Below, piece by piece: positions 30,416 to 38,769 of a stretch of DNA of 64,000 nt. Positions within the stretch are counted from its first letter, which is position 1; every line of letters starts with the position of its first letter. Location of the stretch: positions 1,881,501 to 1,945,500 of the forward strand of contig NZ_CP157794.1 in the NCBI RefSeq assembly GCF_040111675.1, read 5' to 3'. Source of the stretch: Salinarimonas sp. (GTDB lineage Bacteria > Pseudomonadota > Alphaproteobacteria > Rhizobiales > Beijerinckiaceae). The notes beneath the pieces are model-generated. The model ran no database searches. It saw only the letters and a program-made list of their open reading frames with translations, and had not been told where the DNA came from. The position numbers were made by a program, and so were the translations under genes.

Positions 30416-31620
30416 AGTTCCGCGCGTACAAGGTCGCCAGGCGCCTCTCCTGGCGGCGGCGCCTGACCACGATCGGCGCCTTCCTCGTCCTCGCCGCGAT
30501 CGGCGGGTTCGTCTATGCCTGGGCCGGGCTCGCGCCGATCTCGGCGCGGGCGGGGCACTGGCAGATCACCGCCTGGTTCCTGCATTTCGCCATGCGCCAG
30601 GGCGTCGAGACCCGCGCGGCGGTCTTCGTCGAGACGCCGCAGGACGTCGACGTCTCCGATCCGATGCTCGCCCTGCGCGGCGCCCCGCATTTCGCCAGCG
30701 GCTGCGCCCCCTGCCATGGCGCGCCGGGGCAGGCGCGCTCCGCCATCGCCCGGTGGATGACGCCGCAGCCGCCGCGGCTCGAGGACCGCGTCCCCGACTG
30801 GGAGGACGAGGAGCTGTTCTGGATCCTGCAGAACGGCATCAAGTTCTCCGCCATGCCCGCCTGGCCCGCCGACGGTCGCGAGGACGAGGTCTGGTCCATG
30901 GTCGCTTTCCTGCGCCGCCTCCCGGGGATGACGCCCGACGAATGGAGCCGCCTCGCCGGGCTGGAGGAGGCCGCGGCCGCCCCCGTCGCCGAGGCGGCGT
31001 TCGCGCCCGGCGAGCCGGGGGCGGAGGGCGGCGGGACACGCATTCGCCGGCTCGTCGACCCGCCGATCGGCGAGATCGTCGCCGAGAGCTGCGCGCGCTG
31101 CCACGGCGCCGACGGCCGCGGGCGCGGGGAGGGGGCCTTCCCCCGGCTCGCCGGCCAGAAGGAGACCTACCTCTACGCCTCGCTCAGGGCCTATGCCGAG
31201 GACGAGCGCCAGAGCGGCTTCATGCGCCCGATCGCGGTGGGGCTCACGGACGACGAGATGCGGGCGCTGGCCGCCTACTACGCGGGTCTCCCCGCCGGAT
31301 CGCCGGCCGGTCCCGCGCCCGATGAAGGCGAGATCGCGCTCGGGGAGCGGGTCGCGCGGATCGGCGTGCCCGAGCGCGGCGTCCCCGCCTGCGAGAGCTG
31401 CCACGGTCCGGAAAGCTCGCCCTATTATCCTTTAGTCTCAGGGCAGTACGAGGAATACCTGAAGCTGCAGCTCGAGGCCTGGCGCGAGGGAGCCCGCGGC
31501 GGCACGGCCTTCGCGCACGTGATGCACATGGCCGCCGAGCGTCTGACGGACGCGGAGATCGCCGCCGTGTCGGCGTGGTACGCGGCGCAGCCGATGGAGG
31601 GCCGCCGGGCGGCGCGCTGA
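30412..31620 (+). CDS. Membrane-anchored tri-haem cytochrome c
   Basis: The 402-aa protein has an N-terminal membrane anchor (residues ~19-38) and three CxxCH haem sites: CAPCH 98-102, CARCH 227-231 and CESCH 327-331. The first domain is a single cytochrome c. The second and third look like a tandem cytochrome c4-type pair (GADGRGRGEGAFPRLAGQK, then SYYPLVSGQYEEYL-like). It is last in the oxidase operon. It is a plausible dedicated electron donor between cytochrome bc1 and CoxB. Confidence 0.87.
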   Translation: MKFRAYKVARRLSWRRRLTTIGAFLVLAAIGGFVYAWAGLAPISARAGHWQITAWFLHFAMRQGVETRAAVFVETPQDVDVSDPMLALRGAPHFASGCAPCHGAPGQARSAIARWMTPQPPRLEDRVPDWEDEELFWILQNGIKFSAMPAWPADGREDEVWSMVAFLRRLPGMTPDEWSRLAGLEEAAAAPVAEAAFAPGEPGAEGGGTRIRRLVDPPIGEIVAESCARCHGADGRGRGEGAFPRLAGQKETYLYASLRAYAEDERQSGFMRPIAVGLTDDEMRALAAYYAGLPAGSPAGPAPDEGEIALGERVARIGVPERGVPACESCHGPESSPYYPLVSGQYEEYLKLQLEAWREGARGGTAFAHVMHMAAERLTDAEIAAVSAWYAAQPMEGRRAAR

Positions 31621-31626
31621 ACGGTC

Positions 31627-32178
31627 CTACCGCAGATGCGTCCCCGTCCACGAGGGCGGGTCGCTCGCCGGGAAGCTCTCCTCGTCGGCCTCCTCCACCA
31701 CGTCCGGCGGCACCTCGTCGCCGAGGTCGCCGACGAGCTCGGTGTGGCCGAGGCCCTTGGAATAGTCGAGCACGGAGAGCACCACGGGGCGGATGCGGAA
31801 CATCGCCGTCTCCGTCATCGCGTCGATCCCGCCGGGCGCCGCCTCGTTCAGCTCCGGGAAGCGCTCCGCCATGGCCGCGCCGATCCGGCGCAGCTCCTGC
31901 GCGTCGGACACGCGCTCGGCGCGGCCTGCGCCGGAGAGGCCGCGGATCTGCTGCCAGGTCTCGTAGGGCAGGTCGATGGTGAAGGACACGCGCTCGTCGT
32001 GCGCGATGTTGCGCGCCTTCTGGCCCTTCTCCCAGCAGGCGAAATACAGCATCAGCCCGTCCGGCACGAAGCCGACGGTGGTGGCCTGAGGCCAGCCGTC
32101 GGGGCGAAGGGTCGCGAGGGTCAGGTCCTTCGCCTCGGCGAGCATGGCGGAAATGTCGGCGCGCAGGTTCGGGTCCAT
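31627..32178 (-). CDS. Pyridoxamine-5'-phosphate-oxidase-like (flavin-binding) protein
   Basis: The 183-aa protein has the split-barrel FMN-binding fold: MLAEAKDLTLATLRPDGWPQATTVGFVPDGLMLYFACW and KARNIAHDERVSFTIDLPY. It probably binds FMN, haem or F420-like cofactors; the reaction is unknown. The ATG at 32178 has GAGGAA at 6 nt. The last 20 residues carry the tail ESFPASDPPSWTG, a C-terminal motif I recognise as recurrent on unrelated small proteins of Rhizobiales. Six bp separate its end from the cytochrome gene. Confidence 0.78.
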   Translation of the reverse strand: MDPNLRADISAMLAEAKDLTLATLRPDGWPQATTVGFVPDGLMLYFACWEKGQKARNIAHDERVSFTIDLPYETWQQIRGLSGAGRAERVSDAQELRRIGAAMAERFPELNEAAPGGIDAMTETAMFRIRPVVLSVLDYSKGLGHTELVGDLGDEVPPDVVEEADEESFPASDPPSWTGTHLR

Positions 32179-32314
32179 GGGCGTTTCCTCATCCGCTGCG
32201 GCGGGGCATGATGCGCCCGCCGGCGAGACCCGGATTGACATTTCGCAACCCGCGCGACGCTGCCCTCCGGCACGCTGGCGCGCCGCCCTCCCGCGTTCCG
32301 GACCGCGCCGCCCC

Positions 32315-33361
32315 ATGCCCTTCGCCTCGCTCCCGCGCCCTGCGCCCGCGGCGGCCGCCGAGGACCCGCCGCTCTCGGCGAAGGCGCGCTTCCTCGCGCG
32401 CCCGGAGGCCTATGCGCACCGGCCCTCGCGGGTGGGCGTGATCGAGACGACGCTGTCCTTCGTCTTCCTGGCCGGGCCGCGTGTCTACAAGCTCAAGAAG
32501 CCGCTCGTCTCCTCGGTCTTCGACTTCTCCACCCTGGAGAAGCGCGAGGCCGATTGCCGGGCCGAGGCCGCGCTCAACGCGCGCCTCGCGGAGGGCGTCT
32601 ATCTCGGCGTAGTCCCGCTGACGCGCGGGCCCGGCGGGCTCGCGATCGGCGGGGAGGGGGAGACGGTCGACTGGCTCGTCGCCATGCGCCGCCTGCCGGC
32701 GAACCGGATGCTCGACCGGGTGATCCGCGCCGGGCGGGTCACGCGAGGCGAGATCGCGACGCTCGGCGAGCGGCTGGCGGCGTTCTACGCGCGGGCGCAG
32801 CGTCCGAGGGTGGACCCGGCGCACTACCCCGCCCGTTTCGCGCGGCAGATCTCGGAGGCGCGCATGCTCCTCGCCGAGCCGGTGGTCGCCGATGCGCGCG
32901 CGCCCTTCGCCGCCGCGCTCGGCCGCTTCGAGGCGCGCCTCGCCGCCGACCGGCCGCTGCTCGAGGCGCGGGCTCTCGAAGGCGCGCTCGTCGACGGCCA
33001 CGGCGACCTGCGCCCGGAGCACGTCTGCCTGACCGACCCGATCGCGATCTTCGACTGCCTCGAGTTCTCGGACGCGCTTCGCATCGTCGATCCTCTGGAC
33101 GAGATCGCGTATCTCGCCCTCGAATGCCGGCGGCTCGGCGCGCCGGCCGTCGGGCCGGCGGTGGAGGCGGCCGTGGCGGAACGGCTCGGGGACGACGCGC
33201 CGCCGCGGCTCGTCGCGCTCTACACGGCGGCGCGGGCGCTTCTGCGCGCACGCCAATGCCTCGCGCATCTCCTGCCCCGCCGCAAGCGCCGCGCCCGCGC
33301 CTGGCGGCCGCTGACGCGAACCTACCTCTCCATCGCCGAGGAGGCGCTGGCCGACACCTGA
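32315..33361 (+). CDS. COG2187 aminoglycoside-phosphotransferase-like kinase
   Basis: The 348-aa protein has a protein-kinase-like APH fold. It contains VGVIETTLSFVFLAGPRVYKLKKP (lysine of the ATP site), VDGHGDLRPEHVCL (catalytic loop) and IAIFDCLEF (metal-binding Asp). In many proteobacteria this domain is fused to a P-loop ATPase; here only the kinase-like half is present. The phosphate acceptor is unknown; true antibiotic resistance is unlikely. The last 40 bp overlap the end of pncB on the other strand. Confidence 0.78.
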   Translation: MPFASLPRPAPAAAAEDPPLSAKARFLARPEAYAHRPSRVGVIETTLSFVFLAGPRVYKLKKPLVSSVFDFSTLEKREADCRAEAALNARLAEGVYLGVVPLTRGPGGLAIGGEGETVDWLVAMRRLPANRMLDRVIRAGRVTRGEIATLGERLAAFYARAQRPRVDPAHYPARFARQISEARMLLAEPVVADARAPFAAALGRFEARLAADRPLLEARALEGALVDGHGDLRPEHVCLTDPIAIFDCLEFSDALRIVDPLDEIAYLALECRRLGAPAVGPAVEAAVAERLGDDAPPRLVALYTAARALLRARQCLAHLLPRRKRRARAWRPLTRTYLSIAEEALADT

Positions 33362-34704
33362 GCCATCAGCCGCTCACGCAGCCGCCGCTCGTCCTCCGCG
33401 AGATAGGGGCTCAGCGACACGGGATAGGGCGGCGCGCCGGGGTCGAGGGCGAGCAGCCGCTCCGGCAATTCCTCCTGCCGCGCGGCGGCAAAGCGGCGGA
33501 TCTCCGGGATGGTGCGCATCGCCGAGGGCAGGCGTCGGCCGCGCTCCATCACCGGCTCGAGCAGCGCGCGGCCGGGACGCGTCTCGTCGGCGCGGGCGAT
33601 CACGTCGCGGATCGCGCGCCCGCCGGACATCTCCCGGAAGACCTGCTTCGGCCCCGGCAGCGTGCGCTTGCCCTCCGAGAGCTTCATCCGGCCCGCCCCC
33701 GCGTAGGAGACGAGCTTGTAGGCGATGTCGAGCGCCGGCGCGTCGCCGGAGACGCTCATGTCGGTGCCGACCCCGAAGGAGTCGATTGGCGCGCCGGCGC
33801 GCACCAGCCGGTCGATCTCCCGCTCGTCGAGCCCGCCCGAGGCGAAGATGCGGATCTCGGACAGCCCCGCCTCGTCGAGGATGCGCCGCGCCCCCCGCGA
33901 CAGGCGGAGCAGATCGCCGGAATCGAGCCGCACGCCGCTGGGCCGAAAGGAGGGCCCGATCCCGTGCGCCAGGGCGGCCACCGCGCGCACGGCGTCGAGC
34001 GTGTCGTAGGTGTCGACGAGAAGCGTCGCCTCGGGGAAGACCTCGGCGAAGCGCCGGAAGGCCTCGCGCTCCGACGGGCAGGCCTCGACGAAGGAGTGCG
34101 CCACGGTTCCGGCCACGGGCAGGCCGTAGCGCCGCCCGGCCAGCGCGTTCGAGGTGGCGGAGACCCCGGCGACGGCGAAGGCCCGCGCGCCCTTCAGCGC
34201 GGCGTCGACGCCCTGCGCGCGCCGGCCGCCGAAATCCACCACCGGCCGGCCGCGCGCCGCGCGCACCACCCGCGCCGCCTTGGTCGCGAGCAGCGTCTGC
34301 AGGCCGATCTGGTTGACGAGGAGCGTCTCGAGCAGCTGCGCCTCGCCGATCGGCGCCGTCACCTCCAGGATCGGCTCGTCGGGGAAGACGGGCGTGCCCT
34401 CCGGCACGGCGCGCACGCGCCCCGAGAAGCGCAGGCGACCCAGCCGCTTCAGGAACGGCGCCGGGAAGCCGTGCTCGGCGAGCCAGGTGCAGTCGGCATG
34501 GGTGAAGGCGAGGCGCTCGATCGCCGCGAGCGCGTCGTCGAGGCCGCAGGCGAGGAGATGGCCACGCCCCGTCGGCAGCGAGCGCACGAACAGGCTGAAG
34601 GTCGCCTCCTCTTCCATGCCGCTCGCCCAATAGGCGCGCAGCATGGTCAGCTCGTAGAGGTCCGTGAAGAGCGCGAGCCCCGTCGGGTCGTCCATCTTCA
34701 TCAT
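33322..34704 (-). CDS. pncB: Nicotinate phosphoribosyltransferase
   Basis: PncB joins nicotinate to PRPP, giving nicotinate mononucleotide for NAD salvage. The 460-aa protein shows ALFTDLYELTMLRAYW, the active-site His region AGTVAHSFVEACPSE, the phosphate/PRPP site VRLDSGDLLRLS and SGGLDEREIDRL with FGVGTDM. Its ATG overlaps the stop of the PRPP synthetase gene (ATGA), so the enzyme that makes PRPP and the enzyme that uses it are coupled in translation. It is tail-to-tail with the COG2187 gene by 40 bp. Confidence 0.93.
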   Translation of the reverse strand: MMKMDDPTGLALFTDLYELTMLRAYWASGMEEEATFSLFVRSLPTGRGHLLACGLDDALAAIERLAFTHADCTWLAEHGFPAPFLKRLGRLRFSGRVRAVPEGTPVFPDEPILEVTAPIGEAQLLETLLVNQIGLQTLLATKAARVVRAARGRPVVDFGGRRAQGVDAALKGARAFAVAGVSATSNALAGRRYGLPVAGTVAHSFVEACPSEREAFRRFAEVFPEATLLVDTYDTLDAVRAVAALAHGIGPSFRPSGVRLDSGDLLRLSRGARRILDEAGLSEIRIFASGGLDEREIDRLVRAGAPIDSFGVGTDMSVSGDAPALDIAYKLVSYAGAGRMKLSEGKRTLPGPKQVFREMSGGRAIRDVIARADETRPGRALLEPVMERGRRLPSAMRTIPEIRRFAAARQEELPERLLALDPGAPPYPVSLSPYLAEDERRLRERLMAQVSASASSAMER

Positions 34705-36209
34705 GCGCTCCGCGCGTGGAGGCCGGCCGCCGGGTGGAGCGCCACGATCGCCTCGGCGAGGAGGCCGTCGAGCGGCGCGATCTCGAGGCGGCCTGCGACG
34801 GCGGCGTCGTCGAGCGGCGGGCGCGGCACGCTCTCCGTCACGATCACCCGCGCGAGCGCCGGCGCGTCCCACAGCCCCGGCGCGCCGCCGGAGAACAGGC
34901 CGTGCGTCGCGCACACGATCACCTCCCGCGCGCCGCGCTCGGCGCACATCGCCGCCGCGCGCGCCGCGGTGCCGCCGCCGGCGATCAGGTCGTCGCGCAC
35001 GATCGCCACGCGCCCGTCGACGTCGCCGGCGAAGAGGTCCCCGGTAATCTCGCCGGCGGATCGCCCCTTCTCGAGAAATCCCTTCGCCACCGGCCGCCCG
35101 AGCCGCGCCTCGAGCCGCCGGCGGAACGCCTCCGCCCGCTTCGCCCCGCCGAGATCGGGCGAGACCACCGCGATCGGCGCGTCGCCGATCCGGGCCGCGA
35201 CGCGCTCCGCCAGCAGCGGGTCCGGATCGAGGATCCGCGTCTCGATGCGCAAGGCGTTCTCGAAGGCGGCGGGGACGTGCGGCTCCAGGACGGCGATGCG
35301 GTCGACGCCCGCCGCCTCGATCAGCCGCGCCACGAGGCGGCTCGAGACCGGGTCGTTCGCCTGCGTGCGCCGCTCCTTGCGGGCGTAGCAGAGATAGGCG
35401 AGGCACGACGTGATCCGCCGCGCGCCGGCCCCGCGCAGGGCGTCGACCAGGATCAGGTGGCGCATCAGCGCCTCGTCCGGGCGGGCGTCCGCCTGCGCGG
35501 CGAGGGCGTCGATCACGACCACGTCGCGGGCGCGGCAATCGACGAGGGGACGCAGCTTGCGCTCGCCGTCCACGAAGACGCGCTCCTCGTGGACGGCGCG
35601 CGACAGCCCGAGCCGCGCGGCGATCCGCGCGCCGAGATCGGCGCTCGCGCCGACGGCGAAGAGGAGCGGCGGCGCGTGCTCCCCGCGGGCGATCGCCGGC
35701 GCCGGACGGGCGCGCACCGCGCCCGCCGGGGCGCGTCGGTCGAGGCCGACGAGGACGGCGTCGACCCTCCCGCCGCCCTCCGACAGGGGCGCGGCGAGGA
35801 TCTCCACATGCGCGGCCTGCGCGCCGGCCACCGCCTCGGTGAAGGCGGCGAGAACCGGCTCGCCGGCGCGGATCGTCTCGTCGAGCAGCCGGCGCAGCCG
35901 CACCGCGTCGCGTCGCTGCGGCGCCTCGCCGAGCCGGGCCCCGGGCGCGAGCCGGCCGAGCAGCGGCGCGAGCGCCGGCGCGCCCGCGGCGACCACGTAG
36001 TCGTGGGCGTCGGGGGAAGGGCGCAGGATCGCGCTCGCTTCGCCCTCCGGCATCTCCAGGGAAGCAGCGGCGGGGCAGAGGGATGCGCCGCGCGCCGCCT
36101 CCCAGCGGGCCAGCAGATCGGCGAGCGCCGCCGCGCTCGGCCGCGGCGCGAAATCGAGCCGCTCGAACAGCCGCCGCAGCGGCGCAGGCGTCTGCGCGAA
36201 ATGCGTCAC
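34701..36209 (-). CDS. prs: PRPP synthetase with a ~170-residue N-terminal extension
   Basis: Residues ~175-500 are a ribose-phosphate pyrophosphokinase: LLFAVGASADLGARIAARLG, the flexible loop YARKERRTQANDPVSSR, VVSPDLGGAKRAE, and the PRPP-binding loop IVRDDLIAGGGTAARA. It supplies PRPP. The N-terminal part resembles a degenerate PAS-like sensor rather than any Prs domain; this is a weak match. I chose the GTG at 36209, with GGAGG 6 nt upstream; a GTG at 36215 sits directly on that site. It lies 17 bp after usp. A separate housekeeping Prs is expected elsewhere in the genome. Confidence 0.8.
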   Translation of the reverse strand: MTHFAQTPAPLRRLFERLDFAPRPSAAALADLLARWEAARGASLCPAAASLEMPEGEASAILRPSPDAHDYVVAAGAPALAPLLGRLAPGARLGEAPQRRDAVRLRRLLDETIRAGEPVLAAFTEAVAGAQAAHVEILAAPLSEGGGRVDAVLVGLDRRAPAGAVRARPAPAIARGEHAPPLLFAVGASADLGARIAARLGLSRAVHEERVFVDGERKLRPLVDCRARDVVVIDALAAQADARPDEALMRHLILVDALRGAGARRITSCLAYLCYARKERRTQANDPVSSRLVARLIEAAGVDRIAVLEPHVPAAFENALRIETRILDPDPLLAERVAARIGDAPIAVVSPDLGGAKRAEAFRRRLEARLGRPVAKGFLEKGRSAGEITGDLFAGDVDGRVAIVRDDLIAGGGTAARAAAMCAERGAREVIVCATHGLFSGGAPGLWDAPALARVIVTESVPRPPLDDAAVAGRLEIAPLDGLLAEAIVALHPAAGLHARSA

Positions 36210-36226
36210 GCGCACCCTCCAGGATC

Positions 36227-36748
36227 TCAGCGCACGGTGATCACGGAGGCGCTCGCGAGCTGGGCGACCTTGTGCGAGACGCTGCCGAGGAGGAGCGCCC
36301 GCCAGTCGCCGAGCCCGCGGCTGCCCACGACGATCGCGTCGGCCTGCTCGCCCTCCGCCGTCTGCAGGATGATCCGGGCGGGATCGCCGTGCGCGATCAG
36401 CCCGCGCACGCGGGTCGCGCCGGCCTTGCCGGCGCGCTCCTCGGCCGCCTCGATCAGGCGCGCGCCGACGATGCCGCGCAGGTCCTCGGTGATGTCCGCC
36501 TCGCGATCGAGGAAGCTCGCCGGTGTGAGGCGCGGATCGAGGGTCGGGTCGCGCCGATGCATGCGGCTGGCGAGCTCGTGCGCGTACTCGGTCTCGATCA
36601 GCTCGCGCTCGCCCGGCGTCAGCGCGGTGCGCGGGACCACGTGCAGCACGATCAGCTCGGCCCCGAACCGGCCGGCGAGCGCGCCGGCCAGATCGACGGC
36701 GCGGTCGGCATGATCCGACCCGTCGGTCGCGACGAGTATCCGGTCCAT
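36227..36748 (-). CDS. Universal stress protein (UspA family)
   Basis: The 173-aa single-domain USP begins MDRILVATDGSDHADRAVDLA and ends with the ATP-binding motif VVGSRGLGDWRALLLGSVSHKVAQLA. A longer central insertion (residues ~45-95) separates the two halves. It is first in an apparent operon with prs and pncB. A Fnr/FixK-like palindrome lies 74 bp upstream of its ATG, in line with the oxygen-limitation control seen for many USPs. Confidence 0.9.
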   Translation of the reverse strand: MDRILVATDGSDHADRAVDLAGALAGRFGAELIVLHVVPRTALTPGERELIETEYAHELASRMHRRDPTLDPRLTPASFLDREADITEDLRGIVGARLIEAAEERAGKAGATRVRGLIAHGDPARIILQTAEGEQADAIVVGSRGLGDWRALLLGSVSHKVAQLASASVITVR

Positions 36749-36821
36749 CGGGCGTCCCCTCGGCTTATTCTCTCGGCGGCGGGTCTGGCGGGGAGCCTGA
36801 GGCAGGCCCGGCTCCGGCGGA

Positions 36822-36835
36822 TTGACTTTTCTCAG
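36822..36835 (-). promoter_or_regulatory. Candidate Fnr/FixK box upstream of usp
   Basis: TTGACTTTTCTCAG on the plus strand fits the TTGA-N6-TCAA Fnr/FixK palindrome with one mismatch at the outer base. It lies 74 bp before the usp start and overlaps the 3' end of the GNAT-like gene. Confidence 0.4.
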
Positions 36836-37317
36836 CGAGGCGGCGGATCGGGGGGGTGCGCGGCGAGGAAGACGGCGCCGTCGCCATCGGCCTCGCCACG
36901 CGAGGCGATGGCCCCGGCCACCGCCGGCTCGACGAGGCGGGTCGTGACGAGGAGACCCGCATGGGCCTGGCGGCGCGCCGCCGCCAGGAGCGCGTTCACC
37001 AGCGCCTCGGCCACGCCCGTCGGGTCGAGCGGGCTCGCCACGACGAGGAGCGAGCAGGACAGGATCGGCCCCCGTCGCCTGTGCACCAGCGCGCGGGCGC
37101 CGCTCAGCCCGCGGACGGTTCGCGACTCGTCGCGGGCGCAGAGGAGCCGCATGTCCCGTCCGGCAGGATCGCGGCGCGCGCAGAACGCGCGCCAGCGCTC
37201 GAGATCGAGATGCGTCGTCGCGGGACGAACGAGCGCGAAGGCGCGCTCGACGGCCTGTGCGTCGAGCGGACCGACGGCGTAGGGCGTCCCGGGCGCGGCG
37301 CGCGAACGCGTCCTCAT
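36832..37317 (-). CDS. GNAT-like protein of unknown substrate
   Basis: The 161-aa protein has a weak GNAT pattern: LERWRAFCARRD, then GARALVHRRRGPILSCSLLVVASPLDPTGVAEALVNALLAAARRQAHAGLLV, which resembles the beta4-alpha3-beta5 acyl-CoA core. Its ends are Arg/Pro-rich. The ATG at 37317 is divergent from the Crp/Fnr gene across a shared intergenic region that has an Fnr-like box. Function is not assigned. Confidence 0.5.
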   Translation of the reverse strand: MRTRSRAAPGTPYAVGPLDAQAVERAFALVRPATTHLDLERWRAFCARRDPAGRDMRLLCARDESRTVRGLSGARALVHRRRGPILSCSLLVVASPLDPTGVAEALVNALLAAARRQAHAGLLVTTRLVEPAVAGAIASRGEADGDGAVFLAAHPPDPPPR

Positions 37318-37374
37318 CGCGGGCCTCCGGAAGACCGGTCGCGACGAGGAAAAGTCCCGTCGGGGGCGCCGGCC

Positions 37375-37388
37375 CTGACTTTCGTCAA
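37375..37388. promoter_or_regulatory. Candidate Fnr/FixK/Dnr box in a divergent promoter region
   Basis: CTGACTTTCGTCAA has symmetric TGAC-N4-GTCA half-sites, the spacing of Fnr/FixK/Dnr operators. It lies 57 bp upstream of the GNAT-like gene and 131 bp upstream of the Crp/Fnr-type gene, so autoregulation is possible. Confidence 0.45.
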
Positions 37389-37519
37389 CGTGGCCGTCGG
37401 GCCGATGCGGTGCGCGCGTTCCGCCCTGGCGCAGAGCACCGTTTATTTGCGTGATCCAGGAGAACGCACGCCGATCACATGCGTTTTGGCGCATGAGGCA
37501 GGATCAGCGGAGCGTGGCG

Positions 37520-38206
37520 ATGTACGTCCTCAAGTCCGCTCATCTCGCGACGTCTCCGGAACCCCCCGAGCCGAGCGTCGAGTCGTTGTTCGACGGTCGC
37601 CCGCTGGAGCTGGCGCCGCCGGGCCGCGCGCTGTTCTGGGAAGGCGACCCGGCCCGCGATCTCTTGCAGGTCGTGCGCGGAATGGTGCGCGTCCAGCGCA
37701 TCCTCTTCGACGGTCGCCGCGCGGTCGCGGGGTTCCTCGGACCCGGCGACGTGCTCGGGCTGTGCTTCTCGGACACCTATCTGTTCACCGCCGAGGCGGT
37801 GACCGAGACGGCGGTCCGCCGGGCGCCCCGCGCCGCGCTGCAGGGGATGGTGCAGCGCTTGCCGGAGCTGAGGCCCGCCTTCGTCGATCGCATGCGCGAC
37901 GAGATCTGCGCCGCTCAGGAGCAGCTCCTGATCCTGCTCCACCAATGCGCCGACGAGCGGCTCGCCCGCTTTCTCCTCGCCATGGCGCGCCGCCTCGTCG
38001 GGGAGCCGCGCGCTGGGCTGGAGCTGACCTTGCCCATGCCCCGCGCGGACATCGCCGATCATCTCGGTCTCACCGTCGAGACGGTCTGCCGGTCGATGAC
38101 CAAGCTGCGCGCGCAGAAGGTGATCAGGCTGCTCGGCCCGGCGCATGTCGTGGTGGAGAACCCGGCGCGGCTCCTCGCGCTGGCGGGAGAGCCGCCCGGA
38201 CCGTGA
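37520..38206 (+). CDS. Crp/Fnr-family regulator, FixK-like
   Basis: The 228-aa protein has a cNMP-like effector domain (LFWEGDPARDLLQVVRGMVRVQRIL, FLGPGDVLGL) and a C-terminal winged helix (PMPRADIADHLGLTVETVCRSMTKLRAQKVI). The recognition helix TVETVCR is Fnr/FixK type. The N-terminal Cys cluster of Fnr is missing, so direct Fe-S oxygen sensing is unlikely. I chose the ATG at 37520 (GGAG 8 nt upstream); upstream in-frame starts at 37451 and 37493 have weaker sites. It converges with ilvH (6-bp gap). Confidence 0.87.
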   Translation: MYVLKSAHLATSPEPPEPSVESLFDGRPLELAPPGRALFWEGDPARDLLQVVRGMVRVQRILFDGRRAVAGFLGPGDVLGLCFSDTYLFTAEAVTETAVRRAPRAALQGMVQRLPELRPAFVDRMRDEICAAQEQLLILLHQCADERLARFLLAMARRLVGEPRAGLELTLPMPRADIADHLGLTVETVCRSMTKLRAQKVIRLLGPAHVVVENPARLLALAGEPPGP

Positions 38207-38212
38207 CCGGGG

Positions 38213-38755
38213 TCACGCGTCGATCGATTCGGCCCCGCGGCTCATCGCGGCGATGCCCGTGCGCGCCACCTCGACCAGCCCCACGCCCGCCATCAGCTTG
38301 ACGAAGCGCTCGATGTCCTCGGAGGCGCCGGTGAGCTCGAAGACGAAGGAGGTGAGCGTCGCGTCGAGCGTGCGCGCGCCGAAGGCGGAGGCGAGGCGCA
38401 GGGCCTCGACCCGGTGCTCGCCCTCGCCGACCACCTTGACGAGGCACAGCTCGCGCTCGAGGGCCTCGCCGCGCACGGTGAGGTCGTCGACGCGGTGGAC
38501 CGGGACGAGCCGCTCGAGCTGCGCCTTGATCTGCTCGATCACCCCCGCCGTGCCGGCGGTGACGATGGTGATCCGCGAGACGTGGGTCTCGTGCTGCGTC
38601 TCCGAGACGGTGAGGCTCTCGATGTTGTAGCCGCGGCCGGAGAAGAGGCCGGCGATGCGCGCGAGCACGCCCGGCTCGTTGTCGACGATGACCGCGAGCG
38701 TGTGCCGGTTCACGGCCTCGACGACGGTGGAATCCGGGTAATGGGTCTGGTTCAT
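38213..38755 (-). CDS. ilvH: Acetolactate synthase small (regulatory) subunit
   Basis: IlvH binds the catalytic IlvB subunit and makes it sensitive to valine. The 180-aa protein has an N-terminal ACT domain (RHTLAVIVDNEPGVLARIAGLFSGRGYNIESLTV) and the C-terminal ILS domain (ERELCLVKV, FVFELTGASEDIERFVKLM). It lies 14 bp after the GST gene and is the last gene of the operon. Confidence 0.95.
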   Translation of the reverse strand: MNQTHYPDSTVVEAVNRHTLAVIVDNEPGVLARIAGLFSGRGYNIESLTVSETQHETHVSRITIVTAGTAGVIEQIKAQLERLVPVHRVDDLTVRGEALERELCLVKVVGEGEHRVEALRLASAFGARTLDATLTSFVFELTGASEDIERFVKLMAGVGLVEVARTGIAAMSRGAESIDA

Positions 38756-38769
38756 CTCGTCCGTTCCTG

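Noticed and set aside
32315..33361. Aminoglycoside resistance gene
   Set aside because: It belongs to the COG2187 group of APH-like proteins, which are not known resistance enzymes, and there is no mobile context.
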